Shown: positions 6,015 to 14,330, numbered from the stretch's first letter. The stretch is 14,797 bases of DNA from an uncultured Bacilli bacterium (GCA_947628495.1 CANRAC010000010.1:1-14797), one strand, 5' to 3'. Numbers and translations: made by a program. Notes: generated by a model not told the origin, from the sequence alone.

Positions 6015-6023
6015 TAATATAAT
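5995..6023 (+). promoter_or_regulatory. Promoter of the ribbon-helix-helix gene
   Basis: Plus strand: -35 TTTCCA (5995-6000, 4 of 6), 17-nt spacer, -10 TATAAT (6018-6023), about 22 nt before the ATG at 6046. It is divergent from the rpsF promoter and about 95 bp from it. Confidence 0.62.
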
Positions 6024-6045
6024 TAATTAGTAAGGTGGTATAAGA

Positions 6046-6237
6046 ATGGCGTTTAGATTAGTCGAATCAAGAAGCGAAACAGAAAATAAAACGGTTAGAT
6101 TTCCTGTTGATTTAATAAACGATATTGAAAAAGCAATTTCTGGTAAAAATATTACTTTTTCTAAATTTGTTATTACAGCTTGTCAATATGCTTTAGAAAA
6201 TCTTGAAGAAACTGAAAAACCAACTAGCAATGTCTAA
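6046..6237 (+). CDS. Small ribbon-helix-helix (CopG/Arc-type) DNA-binding protein
   Basis: A 63-residue protein and the only plus-strand gene. Residues about 14-20 (NKTVRFP) would be the DNA-contacting beta strand, followed by two helices (VDLINDIEKAIS and TFSKFVITACQYALENLEE), the ribbon-helix-helix arrangement of dimeric repressors and antitoxin N-terminal domains. AAGGTGG stands 8 nt before the ATG. No toxin-like partner gene is next to it: the gene stands alone between two minus-strand operons, so an antitoxin role is less likely than a stand-alone regulator. Tandem repeats upstream suggest autoregulation. Targets unknown. Confidence 0.78.
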   Translation: MAFRLVESRSETENKTVRFPVDLINDIEKAISGKNITFSKFVITACQYALENLEETEKPTSNV

Positions 6238-6247
6238 TTGGTTTTTT
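6215..6247. terminator. Bidirectional terminator between the regulator and the sigma-factor operon
   Basis: A 9-bp stem AAAAACCAA/TTGGTTTTT (6215-6223, 6238-6246) works in both directions: T tract after it on the plus strand, and the A run gives a T tract on the minus strand. It overlaps the stop codons of both convergent genes. A short inner TAG/CTA pairing may extend the stem. Confidence 0.72.
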
Positions 6248-6860
6248 AGTTTTTTAAAATATTTTTAACTTTCAGTTTTATTCTTTGCATAGCATTATCA
6301 ATTTGTTTAACTTGACAATTGAGTATCTGGGCAATTTCTTGATAGTTATAATTTTTTAACATCAATGCAAATACTTCTTTTTCTTTAACAGAAAGATTTG
6401 CGTTGATTTTTTTAATTAAGCTATCTACTTCTTCATCCATTTCTAAATTTAAAAGAGGATTATTTTTATTTTCATCACTTAAAATATCCATTAAAGGTTG
6501 CTTATCATCTTGATAGACATATTCTAAAGATAATGATTCATTCATTAATTTATTTTTAAGACGACTGGCTTTTTTTAAAACTACTTGTAATCTTCTGTCA
6601 ACACAAATCGTAATAAAGGTGGGAAAAGAAGAAGAAGCATCGTCAAAACGATTGATAGCATCACTAAAACCTAGTAAAGCTTCTTGATATAAATCATTAT
6701 ATTCGATATTAAGCATTTTGGCGGATATAGTGTATTTTTTAATGATAAGACCAATAATATATTTATATTTTTCATATAAAATATCTTTAGCCTCTTCTGA
6801 TTCTTCTTTGATTAAATTTAAAAGTTCGCTATCCGAATATTCTTTATAATTCACAACCAT
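6246..6860 (-). CDS. sigH: SigH-like RNA polymerase sigma factor (sigma-70 family)
   Basis: About 204 residues, close to the 218 of Bacillus SigH. Region 2 (DILYEKYKYIIGLIIKKY, NDLYQEALLGFSDAINRFD, SSFPTFITICVDRRL) and region 4 (LSVKEKEVFALMLKNYNYQEIAQIL, VKQIDNAMQRIKLKV) match SigH patterns closely, above all the SYQEIxxxL...VKxIDNAxQRxKxK stretch. It lies right after mini-RNase III and rlmB, as in Bacillus, where yacP (not seen here) lies between. SigH drives early sporulation and competence genes in Bacillus; sporulation in this organism is not shown. The start is uncertain: ATG 6860 overlaps the rlmB stop (TGATG); GTG 6863 and GTG 6854 are alternatives, and AGGTGAT before 6854 is a fair ribosome binding site. 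Confidence 0.85.
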   Translation of the reverse strand: MVVNYKEYSDSELLNLIKEESEEAKDILYEKYKYIIGLIIKKYTISAKMLNIEYNDLYQEALLGFSDAINRFDDASSSFPTFITICVDRRLQVVLKKASRLKNKLMNESLSLEYVYQDDKQPLMDILSDENKNNPLLNLEMDEEVDSLIKKINANLSVKEKEVFALMLKNYNYQEIAQILNCQVKQIDNAMQRIKLKVKNILKN

Positions 6861-7540
6861 CACCTATTTACTAAATCAAAAATGACTATCCCTGCGGCTA
6901 CAGAAGCATTTAAGCTATTAACTTTTCCTTGCATTGGAATGGCAATTATCTCATCACAATTTTCTTTAATTAGTCGTGACATTCCTTTGCCTTCATTACC
7001 AATGACCAGTAAAACTTTAGAAGCATAATCAACTTTTTTATAGTTAATACCATCCATCGCTGTCCCATAAACAAAAAAACCTTTATTTTTAAAATCATTG
7101 ATTGCTTTACTTAAATTATTAACTAAAGCAATATCGACATTAGCTAAAGCCCCACTACTTGTTTTATATACCGTTTCATTAATTGTTACACTACGATCTT
7201 TCGGTATAATAATTGATTTAATGCCCGCAGCTTCACAGGTTCGAATAATTGCACCCAGGTTATGCGGGTCTTCTAAATGATCTAACATTAAGACAATGTT
7301 TTCTTGATAAAAACTTTCGACAGGAACATAATCATAATCATCTATTAACATAATAATTCCTTGATTATTACCACCCATTTGTTTTATTTTTGTAGCCTCT
7401 ATAATTTCGTAAGAAATTTTGTGACTTTTAATAAAATCAACAATTTCTTTGTCTTTAAAAGTATTACTTAAATAAACTCTTTTGATTTTTTGATAATTTT
7501 CTTTTAATTCATTAAAAACATTTTTGCCATATACTTTCAT
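6860..7540 (-). CDS. rlmB: TrmH-family 23S rRNA 2'-O-ribose methyltransferase (RlmB type)
   Basis: A 226-residue SPOUT methyltransferase, slightly shorter than typical RlmB. Residues 1-75 are the L30e-like RNA-binding domain (VYGKNVFNELKE start). The SPOUT domain shows the three family motifs: NLGAIIRTCEAAG (94-106), LVIGNEGKGMSRL (178-190) and SLNASVAAGIVIFDL (209-223), which form the trefoil knot that binds S-adenosylmethionine. The expected product is Gm at the G2251-equivalent of 23S rRNA. The stop codon of the preceding gene abuts its ATG (TAAATG) and its own TGA overlaps the sigma-factor start, so the three genes are translationally coupled. Substrate assignment rests on family and synteny. 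Confidence 0.92.
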   Translation of the reverse strand: MKVYGKNVFNELKENYQKIKRVYLSNTFKDKEIVDFIKSHKISYEIIEATKIKQMGGNNQGIIMLIDDYDYVPVESFYQENIVLMLDHLEDPHNLGAIIRTCEAAGIKSIIIPKDRSVTINETVYKTSSGALANVDIALVNNLSKAINDFKNKGFFVYGTAMDGINYKKVDYASKVLLVIGNEGKGMSRLIKENCDEIIAIPMQGKVNSLNASVAAGIVIFDLVNR

Positions 7541-7897
7541 TTAATTCCTCACAATAAAATTCATAATTTCTTTAATTCTCTCATAATTTTGATTTAGATA
7601 TAAACTGCCAATTAAACATTCTAAACCGGTTGCTTTATGATAAGTAATAACATCGATATTTTTTCTTTTACCAGTGTGAGCATTTCGCCCTGTTTTATAA
7701 ATTTCTATTTCGGCGTCGGTTAACATATTAGCATCCATTAATCGGTCTAAATGTTGGCTTTGACTTTTGGCACTGACATATTCTAAGCTTTTCTTTTGTA
7801 AATCTTTAACTTTGCCAATATTTAACTGAACTAAGTAATTTCTAATAAATAGCTCATAAACAGCATCACCTATATAAGCTAAGGTTAAACAGTTCAT
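7541..7897 (-). CDS. mrnC: Mini-ribonuclease III
   Basis: A 118-residue RNase III catalytic domain without a dsRNA-binding domain. The signature LAYIGDAVYELFIRNYL (residues 5-21) carries the catalytic acidic residues, and GRNAHTGKRKN...YHKATGLECLIGSLYL is typical of MrnC. The family matures 23S rRNA ends in Firmicutes. It is shorter than Bacillus MrnC (about 143) because the N-terminal leader before the catalytic helix is nearly absent. AAGGA lies 8 nt before the ATG. Neighbours lgt and rlmB are on the same strand with short gaps. Confidence 0.92.
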   Translation of the reverse strand: MNCLTLAYIGDAVYELFIRNYLVQLNIGKVKDLQKKSLEYVSAKSQSQHLDRLMDANMLTDAEIEIYKTGRNAHTGKRKNIDVITYHKATGLECLIGSLYLNQNYERIKEIMNFIVRN

Positions 7898-7909
7898 CTT
7901 TAATCCTTC

Positions 7910-8722
7910 CTAAAATTTTATTTCGTTTGTCAACTCTTCATTGTATAAGTCTTCAAAATGACCCTTTTTTTGTTTAACAATAAACAAAATAACTCCGGTA
8001 ATAACAAAGATAATCGATACAATTTGCGCCACTTTAAAACCACTAAACATTAAAGAATCGGTACGACTAATTTCAATAACAAAGCGACCAATACCATACC
8101 AAATTAAATACAAAGCCGTTGTTTGTCCATTTTTAATATTTTTCATTCTTCTAAAGATTAATAAAATAATAAAGCCTACTAAACACCATAAGAACTCATA
8201 AAAGAAGGTAGGATGATAGTAAACACCATTAATTTTCATACCTTGTATTATAAAATTCGGAATATGATATTTTTGTAAAATCGTAATTGTAGTTGCGGCG
8301 CCATGAGCTTCGGCATTAAAGAAATTTCCCCAACGGCCAATGGCTTGACCAATAATTAAAGCGGGAGCAAAGATATCTAAAACTTTAAAAATATCGACAT
8401 TGTATTTTTTAGTATAAACAATAATCGTAATTACCCCCGCAATAATCCCCCCATGGATTGCTAAACCGCCATGCCAAATTTTAAATATTTCGATAAGGTT
8501 ACTACTATACTCGGAAAAGTTAAACAATATATAATATAAACGCGCCCCGATAAGACTAAATATAATCGTCCAAAAAGTTAAATTAAACAAAAAATCTTTA
8601 TCGATGCCTAATTTTTTACCTTCTTTAAAAATGAAAAACATTCCCACTAAAAAAGCAATAAGTAACATAATAGAATACCATCTAATTTGAAAGAAACCTA
8701 AATCAATTAATACTGGGTTCAT
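7910..8722 (-). CDS. lgt: Prolipoprotein diacylglyceryl transferase
   Basis: A 270-residue multi-pass membrane enzyme that moves diacylglycerol from phosphatidylglycerol to the lipobox Cys of prelipoproteins. Conserved parts: FQIRWYSIML near the N-terminus, HGGLAIHGG (His90 matches the E. coli His103 region), the Lgt signature GRWGNFFNAEAHG (Arg130), PTFFYEF and GRFVIEISRTD. About seven membrane spans can be seen. The ATG at 8722 is preferred because the product then begins MNPVLIDLGF as in homologues, with AAGTGG 8 nt before it; a GTG at 8734 is possible. First gene of lgt-mrnC-rlmB-sigH with a promoter just upstream. Confidence 0.94.
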   Translation of the reverse strand: MNPVLIDLGFFQIRWYSIMLLIAFLVGMFFIFKEGKKLGIDKDFLFNLTFWTIIFSLIGARLYYILFNFSEYSSNLIEIFKIWHGGLAIHGGIIAGVITIIVYTKKYNVDIFKVLDIFAPALIIGQAIGRWGNFFNAEAHGAATTITILQKYHIPNFIIQGMKINGVYYHPTFFYEFLWCLVGFIILLIFRRMKNIKNGQTTALYLIWYGIGRFVIEISRTDSLMFSGFKVAQIVSIIFVITGVILFIVKQKKGHFEDLYNEELTNEIKF

Positions 8723-8745
8723 TTTATCATCCACTTTCTGTTCAA

Positions 8746-8774
8746 AGTATACTAAATCATAGTTTGTTTTGCAA
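8746..8774 (-). promoter_or_regulatory. Promoter for lgt-mrnC-rlmB-sigH
   Basis: Minus strand: -35 TTGCAA (8774-8769, 4 of 6), 17-nt spacer, -10 TATACT (8751-8746, 5 of 6). It lies right after the stop codon of the ligase/TagA fusion gene, with no terminator seen before it, so read-through from upstream is also possible. Confidence 0.55.
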
Positions 8775-8781
8775 GATGAGT

Positions 8782-10953
8782 TTATTCATCATTATGTATT
8801 ATACCCAAGAAAATAAATTTACCTAAGCGTATTATTCCTTTAAAACGTTTTGGTTCTAAAATCATCCGATATAACCATTCTAATTTTAATTTTTGCAGTA
8901 ATTTAGGAGCTCTTTTTAAACTACCACTAATAACATCAAAACTGCCGCCAACGGGAATAAACATTTGCACAGTTTTTAATTTATCTTTATTTTTTAAAAT
9001 GAAATCTTCTTGTAAAGGACTACCTAAAGCGACAAATAAAATTTGGGCTTTACTTTTATTAATTTCTTTGATTACGTCTTTTTCTTTTTGGTAACCATGG
9101 CAAGTGCCGACAATATTTATTTGCGGATATTTCTGTTCTAAAGCTTTTTGAGTTTTTAAAGCAACACCATCTTTAGCGCCATATAAGAAGATTTTATTTT
9201 GCTGCTCACAAGATTTTTGACAAACAGCTAGCATTAAGTCTATTCCGGCTATCCGTTTTTTAATATGTCCCCCGCGTAATTTAGAGAGTAAGACAATTCC
9301 TTCGCCATCCGGAATTTGCACAAGCTGTTCATTAAATATTTTTTGTTGTTCCCTTCTTTTATAATGGTCAAGAATAATAAAAGGGTTAATATTAACAACG
9401 AATAGTTTTTTATTTAAATTTTCAAAAAGACTAGAAACAATCTCTTTTTCGGAGGCTGTACTTACATCAAATCCTAATATTTTCTCTTTGGCATCTTTCT
9501 TTTTCTTAACTCTTACTTCATTAATTAAAATACTGATTATGAAGGTAAGAGGAATTATAATACTAATGGAATTTAATAGATTTCCACTAAAATAAGCCGC
9601 GATTAAGACAACAAATGATCCAGTTAATAAAGCAATATTTTTTTCATTAAATTTGCTTTTTAAAGCAAATAGCATTTTTAGACCAATATAAATAAAAGCT
9701 ACAAGATAGAAACCTAAAAACAAAATACTACCTATTAATCCTAATGAATAAAACTGCATGAGAAAATCTCGTTCAATATTAAAAATATGCATTACCCGAG
9801 TATAAGTGATACCAAACCAATTATCCATATAGTTATGATTAATATCTTTAACCCGCTTTACCATGGCAGTTTCAATAAAACGCGCATTACCGGTTAAAGT
9901 TGTATCTTCTTTTAAAATGCCTTCCCAAAATTCGCGATCATATTGATAAGGGTATGATTCTAACGTAAATAAACTATCGATTTCCTTGTCAGCAAATTGC
10001 TTTAAAAGAGGGTCACTACTCTTTTCATATTCTGTATAATCTTGACCCATATTTTTCTTATTAACAAACTCTAAGGGTTGATCATTATAAATCGCTTCGT
10101 AATATACATTGCGCATGGCTAAAGGAGAATGGGGAATTACCATAAATATTCCGCAAATTAATAAAGCATTAAATATATAAAATAATAAATTTATTTTCTT
10201 TTTTAAATTGATTAAGAAGTAAATGACTGTGATAAATGTTAATTCCATAATAGTTCCATAAATAGCTAAACGATTACCAATCATTAACATACTTATTACT
10301 ATAGCTAGCATTAAAAAGTAATTACTTACTTTTTTTTCTTTAAAGGCCTCATAACAAATAATCGGTAAATATAGTAAGAAGATAGCCACTATTTGATTAG
10401 TCATATGGAAAAATCCCTTAGAAGAACCAGCCATAAAATCATATTGTTCTAATGCAAACCATTTATAAATCGGAATAGTAGTAAAATTAAAATTATAAGC
10501 CGTATAAGATAACTTTAAAATATCCCCAATTATAATACTTAAACACATAAATAAAACAACTACTTTTAAATAATTACGGATATCTTTATATCTTATATTT
10601 AATTTATAAATAATATAAAATAATAAAACATTAGTAAGCATTTTATAAAAGTATAAACATTCACTTATAAAATTATAATCAAAATTACCAGGTACCAACG
10701 ATTTAAAATTTAAAGCATTTAAATGATGAGCTAAAATATAGAAAAGAATAATAACGCCATAAATAATAAAAGATTTCTTTTCTTTAAAGTTACCTTGATT
10801 AATAATTACGATAATAAACATAAAAGAGATAAATAAAGCTCTTATTAAAGTCGAGATAGAATTATAAAAAATATGTAAATCTAAAAACATTGATAAAGCA
10901 TAAAAACTTAATAAAACATTTATTAAAATTTTATTATTAATCTTTATTTTCAT
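8782..10953 (-). CDS. Fusion of an O-antigen ligase/polymerase-like membrane domain with a WecG/TagA/CpsF glycosyltransferase
   Basis: A 723-residue two-part protein. Residues 1-480: about ten to twelve membrane spans with the Wzy/WaaL-type pattern, a GNRLAIYG motif (226-233) and one large extracellular loop (about 275-395) followed by ERDFLMQFYSLGLIG. Residues 490-723: a full WecG/TagA/CpsF domain with NPF (523-525), IPDGEGIVLLSKL (Asp549 is at the catalytic position of TagA), FLYGAKDG, FVALGSPLQEDF, VGGSFDVISG and the C-terminal LEWLYRMILEPKR. TagA enzymes add ManNAc to lipid-linked GlcNAc, the step after TagO, encoded two genes upstream. The N-terminal half would act outside the membrane on a lipid-linked glycan, the C-terminal half at its inner face. 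A GAGGGAT ribosome binding site precedes the ATG; the gene is 27 nt after the radical SAM gene. The linkage of the two activities in one chain is unusual; the actual polymer is unknown. Confidence 0.88.
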   Translation of the reverse strand: MKIKINNKILINVLLSFYALSMFLDLHIFYNSISTLIRALFISFMFIIVIINQGNFKEKKSFIIYGVIILFYILAHHLNALNFKSLVPGNFDYNFISECLYFYKMLTNVLLFYIIYKLNIRYKDIRNYLKVVVLFMCLSIIIGDILKLSYTAYNFNFTTIPIYKWFALEQYDFMAGSSKGFFHMTNQIVAIFLLYLPIICYEAFKEKKVSNYFLMLAIVISMLMIGNRLAIYGTIMELTFITVIYFLINLKKKINLLFYIFNALLICGIFMVIPHSPLAMRNVYYEAIYNDQPLEFVNKKNMGQDYTEYEKSSDPLLKQFADKEIDSLFTLESYPYQYDREFWEGILKEDTTLTGNARFIETAMVKRVKDINHNYMDNWFGITYTRVMHIFNIERDFLMQFYSLGLIGSILFLGFYLVAFIYIGLKMLFALKSKFNEKNIALLTGSFVVLIAAYFSGNLLNSISIIIPLTFIISILINEVRVKKKKDAKEKILGFDVSTASEKEIVSSLFENLNKKLFVVNINPFIILDHYKRREQQKIFNEQLVQIPDGEGIVLLSKLRGGHIKKRIAGIDLMLAVCQKSCEQQNKIFLYGAKDGVALKTQKALEQKYPQINIVGTCHGYQKEKDVIKEINKSKAQILFVALGSPLQEDFILKNKDKLKTVQMFIPVGGSFDVISGSLKRAPKLLQKLKLEWLYRMILEPKRFKGIIRLGKFIFLGIIHNDE

Positions 10954-10980
10954 AAATTATCCCTCAAAAAGATTATACCA

Positions 10981-11805
10981 TCATTTTAAGTAAGTTTGAT
11001 ATTTTTTCTGGGCTTTAACACACTCTTTAAAATATTTCTTGGGAGGTACTATTAAAGGATCACGATTTAAACAAATATCTTCAAGGCTGCTATCCAAAAT
11101 ATTTCCATAATTATAAATTGTTCTTTGATTAAGATAAGAACCATCAGCTTCTGTTACAATACCTTCCGTATTAATAGTGACAATTGGGCCAATATTTAAA
11201 AGTCCATTTTCTCTATCCTCTTTTAAATCATTACCTACATAAGACATTATATAAGGCATTGGACGTAAAGGTATAGTTTTTTTAGAATTTAAATTTATCG
11301 CATTACCTTCATTGAATAATTTCTTATCTAAACTTTGATATCCTAAAAGATGCCCGCTTTTCTGATATTTTTGACAATTTTCCCAAAATACTTTTTCTAA
11401 TCCCAATCTTTTCATCTCCGCCAGATGAAATTTATCATATGAAATCATAAGAGCAGGCTCATAATATCCCTTATTTACCGTTTCTAAATATTTTTTAAAG
11501 CTATCTAATAACTTAATAAAATCTTGATTATAATTACTGCCATTAATAGTAATAGCTAATTGTTCTAAAAGAATTTTCTTTGTTATTATATAACTGAATA
11601 ATTTTTCTAATCTTTCTAAAGCTAAGGTTACTTCGCCCCCACAAACACTTAAACAAGAGGTACCAATGACATTTTCAAAAGTTGCTTCTAAGACTTCATC
11701 TGACATCTCTTTATTAGAGCATTTTCCGCGTAGACACATCGCGCAATTAAAATTACATTTTTCTGTAATTATTAAACCTAAATTTTGTAAATAAACTTTT
11801 CTCAT
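10981..11805 (-). CDS. Radical SAM enzyme of unknown substrate
   Basis: A 274-residue protein with the radical SAM cluster motif CNFNCAMC (Cys17, Cys21, Cys24) directly after a first beta strand, and a CGGEVTL motif (55-61) of the SAM-binding GGE type. The C-terminal part has a few more Cys (ICLNRD, FKECVK) but no complete SPASM motif. Substrate not recognised. The ATG at 11805 follows GAGGGG by a good distance; an ATG 12 nt earlier and one at 11832 lack a ribosome binding site. It has its own strong promoter and is followed by the ligase/TagA fusion 27 nt later, so a role in modifying the surface glycan or a partner peptide is possible but not shown. Confidence 0.85.
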   Translation of the reverse strand: MRKVYLQNLGLIITEKCNFNCAMCLRGKCSNKEMSDEVLEATFENVIGTSCLSVCGGEVTLALERLEKLFSYIITKKILLEQLAITINGSNYNQDFIKLLDSFKKYLETVNKGYYEPALMISYDKFHLAEMKRLGLEKVFWENCQKYQKSGHLLGYQSLDKKLFNEGNAINLNSKKTIPLRPMPYIMSYVGNDLKEDRENGLLNIGPIVTINTEGIVTEADGSYLNQRTIYNYGNILDSSLEDICLNRDPLIVPPKKYFKECVKAQKKYQTYLK

Positions 11806-11836
11806 AAATCCCCTCATAAAAAAATTTTCCAACTAT

Positions 11837-11864
11837 ATTATAAAAATATTTTTAATACAGTCAA
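11837..11864 (-). promoter_or_regulatory. Promoter of the radical SAM - ligase/TagA operon
   Basis: Minus strand: -35 TTGACT (11864-11859, 5 of 6), 16-nt spacer, -10 TATAAT (11842-11837, perfect). It starts 7 nt after the tagO-like stop codon and predicts a leader of about 25 nt. Confidence 0.75.
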
Positions 11865-11871
11865 GAAAAAA

Positions 11872-12933
11872 TTATTTTTTAGAAGGACGATTTTTCTTAT
11901 GGTGATCAAAAAGTATATCTGTTCTTAAGACAAAGAATAAAAGTAAAATCATTAATAATAGATAAATAATAATCGCAATTTGATTGTCTCCTAAAACATA
12001 AAAGATGGAAACGATTGAAAAAACAATATTAATCGCATATATAATTAAAATAGTTTTTCTTTGCGTAAATTTCATTTTCAATAATTGATGATGAAAATGT
12101 TCTTTATCAGCTTTCATTATACCCTCGCCTTTAAGCAAACGACGAAAGATTGCTAAGGCAACATCAAAGATAGGTATAGCCAAAATACATAAAGGCACGA
12201 TTAAGGAAGTTATAGTTGTTCCTTTAAAACCTAATAAAGATATTACAGCAATAATAAACCCTAAAAATTGACTTCCACTATCACCCATAAAAATTGTCGC
12301 AGGTGGAAAATTATAAGCTAAAAAGCCCATAGTTGCTCCAAACATGATTAACGATAAAGTTACATCTAAACCACCCATCGTATTTAAAATACCGGCAATA
12401 ACAGCAATGGTAGCAAAATAAATACAAGATATACCACTAGCTAAGCCATCTAAACCATCAATAAAATTCAAAGCATTTGTAATAGCAACAATAACAAAAA
12501 TCGTAATTAGATAATTAATAGGAACTGGAAATGTAAGAGTTAAACCAAAAAGAGATAAATCATTTAAAACTATATTACCATAAAAAGTTGTGATACAAGC
12601 CGCAACTATTTGCACTATTAACTTATATCTAGCTTTAATCGGATTAATATCATCAAATATGCCCATTAAAACAATAACAAAACTGGCAATTAAAATAGAT
12701 AACATCCTAACCGAACCATTAGCAAATAACATATAACCTACTAAAAACGAAAGAAAGATAGCTACTCCTCCTAAACGAGGCATTGGTGTTTTATGTACTT
12801 TTCTTTCATTAGGATAATCCATAGCATTTACATGAATAGCTACATATTTAATAATTGGCATCAAAACAACACTTGTCAAAAATGTTACTATAACCATTAA
12901 GAAGATATTGTTTCCATTAACATTCCAATTCAT
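11872..12933 (-). CDS. tagO: Undecaprenyl-phosphate GlcNAc-1-phosphate transferase (TagO/WecA family)
   Basis: A 353-residue polytopic membrane enzyme that starts a lipid-linked glycan by moving GlcNAc-1-P from UDP-GlcNAc to undecaprenyl phosphate at the inner face. All family motifs are present: HKTPMPRLGG (47-56), FDDINPIKARYK with Asp94/Asp95, NALNFIDGLDGLA (Asp159), IFMGDSGS (Asp218) and the HFHHQ loop (279-283). About eleven membrane spans. AGGAGA lies 6 nt before the ATG. With the TagA domain two genes downstream it would supply the first two steps of wall-teichoic-acid-like linkage unit synthesis. No Tag/Tar polymerase or exporter is in the window. The sugar substrate is assigned by family. 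Confidence 0.92.
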   Translation of the reverse strand: MNWNVNGNNIFLMVIVTFLTSVVLMPIIKYVAIHVNAMDYPNERKVHKTPMPRLGGVAIFLSFLVGYMLFANGSVRMLSILIASFVIVLMGIFDDINPIKARYKLIVQIVAACITTFYGNIVLNDLSLFGLTLTFPVPINYLITIFVIVAITNALNFIDGLDGLASGISCIYFATIAVIAGILNTMGGLDVTLSLIMFGATMGFLAYNFPPATIFMGDSGSQFLGFIIAVISLLGFKGTTITSLIVPLCILAIPIFDVALAIFRRLLKGEGIMKADKEHFHHQLLKMKFTQRKTILIIYAINIVFSIVSIFYVLGDNQIAIIIYLLLMILLLFFVLRTDILFDHHKKNRPSKK

Positions 12934-12952
12934 ACTGCATCTCCTAAACCTT

Positions 12953-12999
12953 ATTATACACTAAATAAACTTATTTATCATTATAAAATTGTTTATAAT
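12953..12999 (-). promoter_or_regulatory. Probable tagO promoter region with two inverted repeats
   Basis: A perfect -10 TATAAT (12958-12953) stands 20 nt before the tagO start, without a clear -35. Directly upstream are two perfect AT-rich inverted repeats: TAAATAA/TTATTTA (12962-12977) and ATTATAAA/TTTATAAT (12980-12999). They cover the -35 area and could be operators, or chance in AT-rich DNA. Confidence 0.4.
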
Positions 13000-13004
13000 A
13001 AACT

Positions 13005-13027
13005 AAAAAGAACTTAACAATAAGTTC
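13005..13027 (-). terminator. Terminator after the AAA ATPase gene
   Basis: A perfect 7-bp stem GAACTTA/TAAGTTC with a 4-nt loop and then TTTTT, 7 nt after the ATPase stop codon on the minus strand. Confidence 0.8.
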
Positions 13028-13034
13028 CCTAAAA

Positions 13035-14330
13035 TTATTTATTAATACAAAATACAGCATATAAAGGTACAGATTTTATATTATTTTCGAAGCCAAAGTT
13101 TTTAGTCGAAATGCGCATACTCATTTTAGGATTATATTTTTTTATATATTCCTGTAGGCTTTTACTTTGAGTTCTTCTTCCACTTTTAACTTCTATAGGA
13201 ATAATATCTCCCTCTATTTTTAATAAAAAATCAATTTCGTATCTATCAAAATTATAATAATATAATTCTTTGGATTTCAAATATAATTCACAAGCCACAT
13301 AATTTTCTGTAAGTACTCCTTTAAACATTTCATTTTTATCTAAAAGTATTTCTCGATAATCTAAATTTGCTAATGATCTAAGTAGACCAACATCACTTAA
13401 ATATAATTTAAATTTATTAGAATTAACAAAAGCTTTTAAAGGTGACTCATTTTTTTCAGCTAAGTCACATTTTAATACCATATTACTAGCTAATAACCAA
13501 TTTAAACTACTTTCATATCTTATTTGCCTAGCATCTTTAGAAACTATACTATACTTAAATGTATTATTAACTCGAGCTAACTCCTTAGGTATAGAGTTAT
13601 ATATCTGACTATTTTTAATTCCTTCACTATTTTCTGTATATTTATTCATATCAGCTAAATAGGAGGTAATTATTTGTTCTGCCAATTCAAAATTAACATG
13701 AGCTATATTACAATCATTGGCAATAAAATTATTAATTATGGCTGGCATTCCCCCTAAGACTAAATATTTTTTATATAAATCAAGAGCTTTTTCATGAATA
13801 GAACTTACTAAGGTTTCATTAGAATCATAGTGTTGTCTAATCTCTTTAATTAACTTATCTTCACCTAATGCCATTAAATATTCTTCAAAATCCATGGGAT
13901 ATAAATATTTAATAGTAACTTTACCCACAGGAAAAGATGATTTAAATCTATTAATCTTAACTCCTAAAAGAGACCCAGCACAAACTATTTTATAGGGCTT
14001 TTTGCTTTCACAAAAATATTTTAGAGAAGTAATAGCTCTTTCACTTACTTGTATTTCATCAAAAAATATTACGGTATCTTCTGGATTAATTACAACATTA
14101 TTAATAATTTCTATTTTCTCAATTATTGTATCAGGATCAATAGTTTCGGAAAATATTTTAGCAATATTTTCTTCTTTATCTAAATTTATATATATATAAT
14201 TTTTAAAATTATTTTTACAAAATTCATCTAATATATAAGTTTTTCCTACTTGTCTTACCCCAATTAACATTAGAGGCATTTTAGAATCATCTTGCCATTT
14301 TTTTAATTCTTCTTCTATTTTCCTATACAT
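13035..14330 (-). CDS. AAA ATPase with C-terminal DUF4143 / PD-(D/E)XK-like domain
   Basis: A 431-residue protein of the large AAA_14/DUF4143 family that is common in gut bacteria and archaea. N-terminal P-loop ATPase: Walker A GVRQVGKT (24-31), Walker B VIFFDEIQ (Asp91, Glu92), sensor-like AGSLLG (118-123). C-terminal DUF4143 region with YEIDFLL...IPIEVKSG (Asp367, Glu380, Lys382), the D-ExK pattern of restriction-endonuclease-like folds; whether it cuts DNA is unknown. AGGTGAT precedes the ATG. It is a single-gene unit with a terminator behind it and a repeat-containing region in front. Members are often mobile, patchily distributed accessory genes; a role in defence or mobile-element competition is only a guess. 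Confidence 0.9.
   Translation of the reverse strand: MYRKIEEELKKWQDDSKMPLMLIGVRQVGKTYILDEFCKNNFKNYIYINLDKEENIAKIFSETIDPDTIIEKIEIINNVVINPEDTVIFFDEIQVSERAITSLKYFCESKKPYKIVCAGSLLGVKINRFKSSFPVGKVTIKYLYPMDFEEYLMALGEDKLIKEIRQHYDSNETLVSSIHEKALDLYKKYLVLGGMPAIINNFIANDCNIAHVNFELAEQIITSYLADMNKYTENSEGIKNSQIYNSIPKELARVNNTFKYSIVSKDARQIRYESSLNWLLASNMVLKCDLAEKNESPLKAFVNSNKFKLYLSDVGLLRSLANLDYREILLDKNEMFKGVLTENYVACELYLKSKELYYYNFDRYEIDFLLKIEGDIIPIEVKSGRRTQSKSLQEYIKKYNPKMSMRISTKNFGFENNIKSVPLYAVFCINK

Noticed and set aside
6046..6237. Toxin-antitoxin module
   Set aside because: The ribbon-helix-helix gene has no adjacent same-strand partner; the next genes are convergent sigH-like and divergent rpsF.
11865..11890. 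AT-only hairpin (A6/T6) at the tagO stop as a terminator
   Set aside because: The stem has only A-T pairs, overlaps the coding end, and the promoter follows at once; not supportable.
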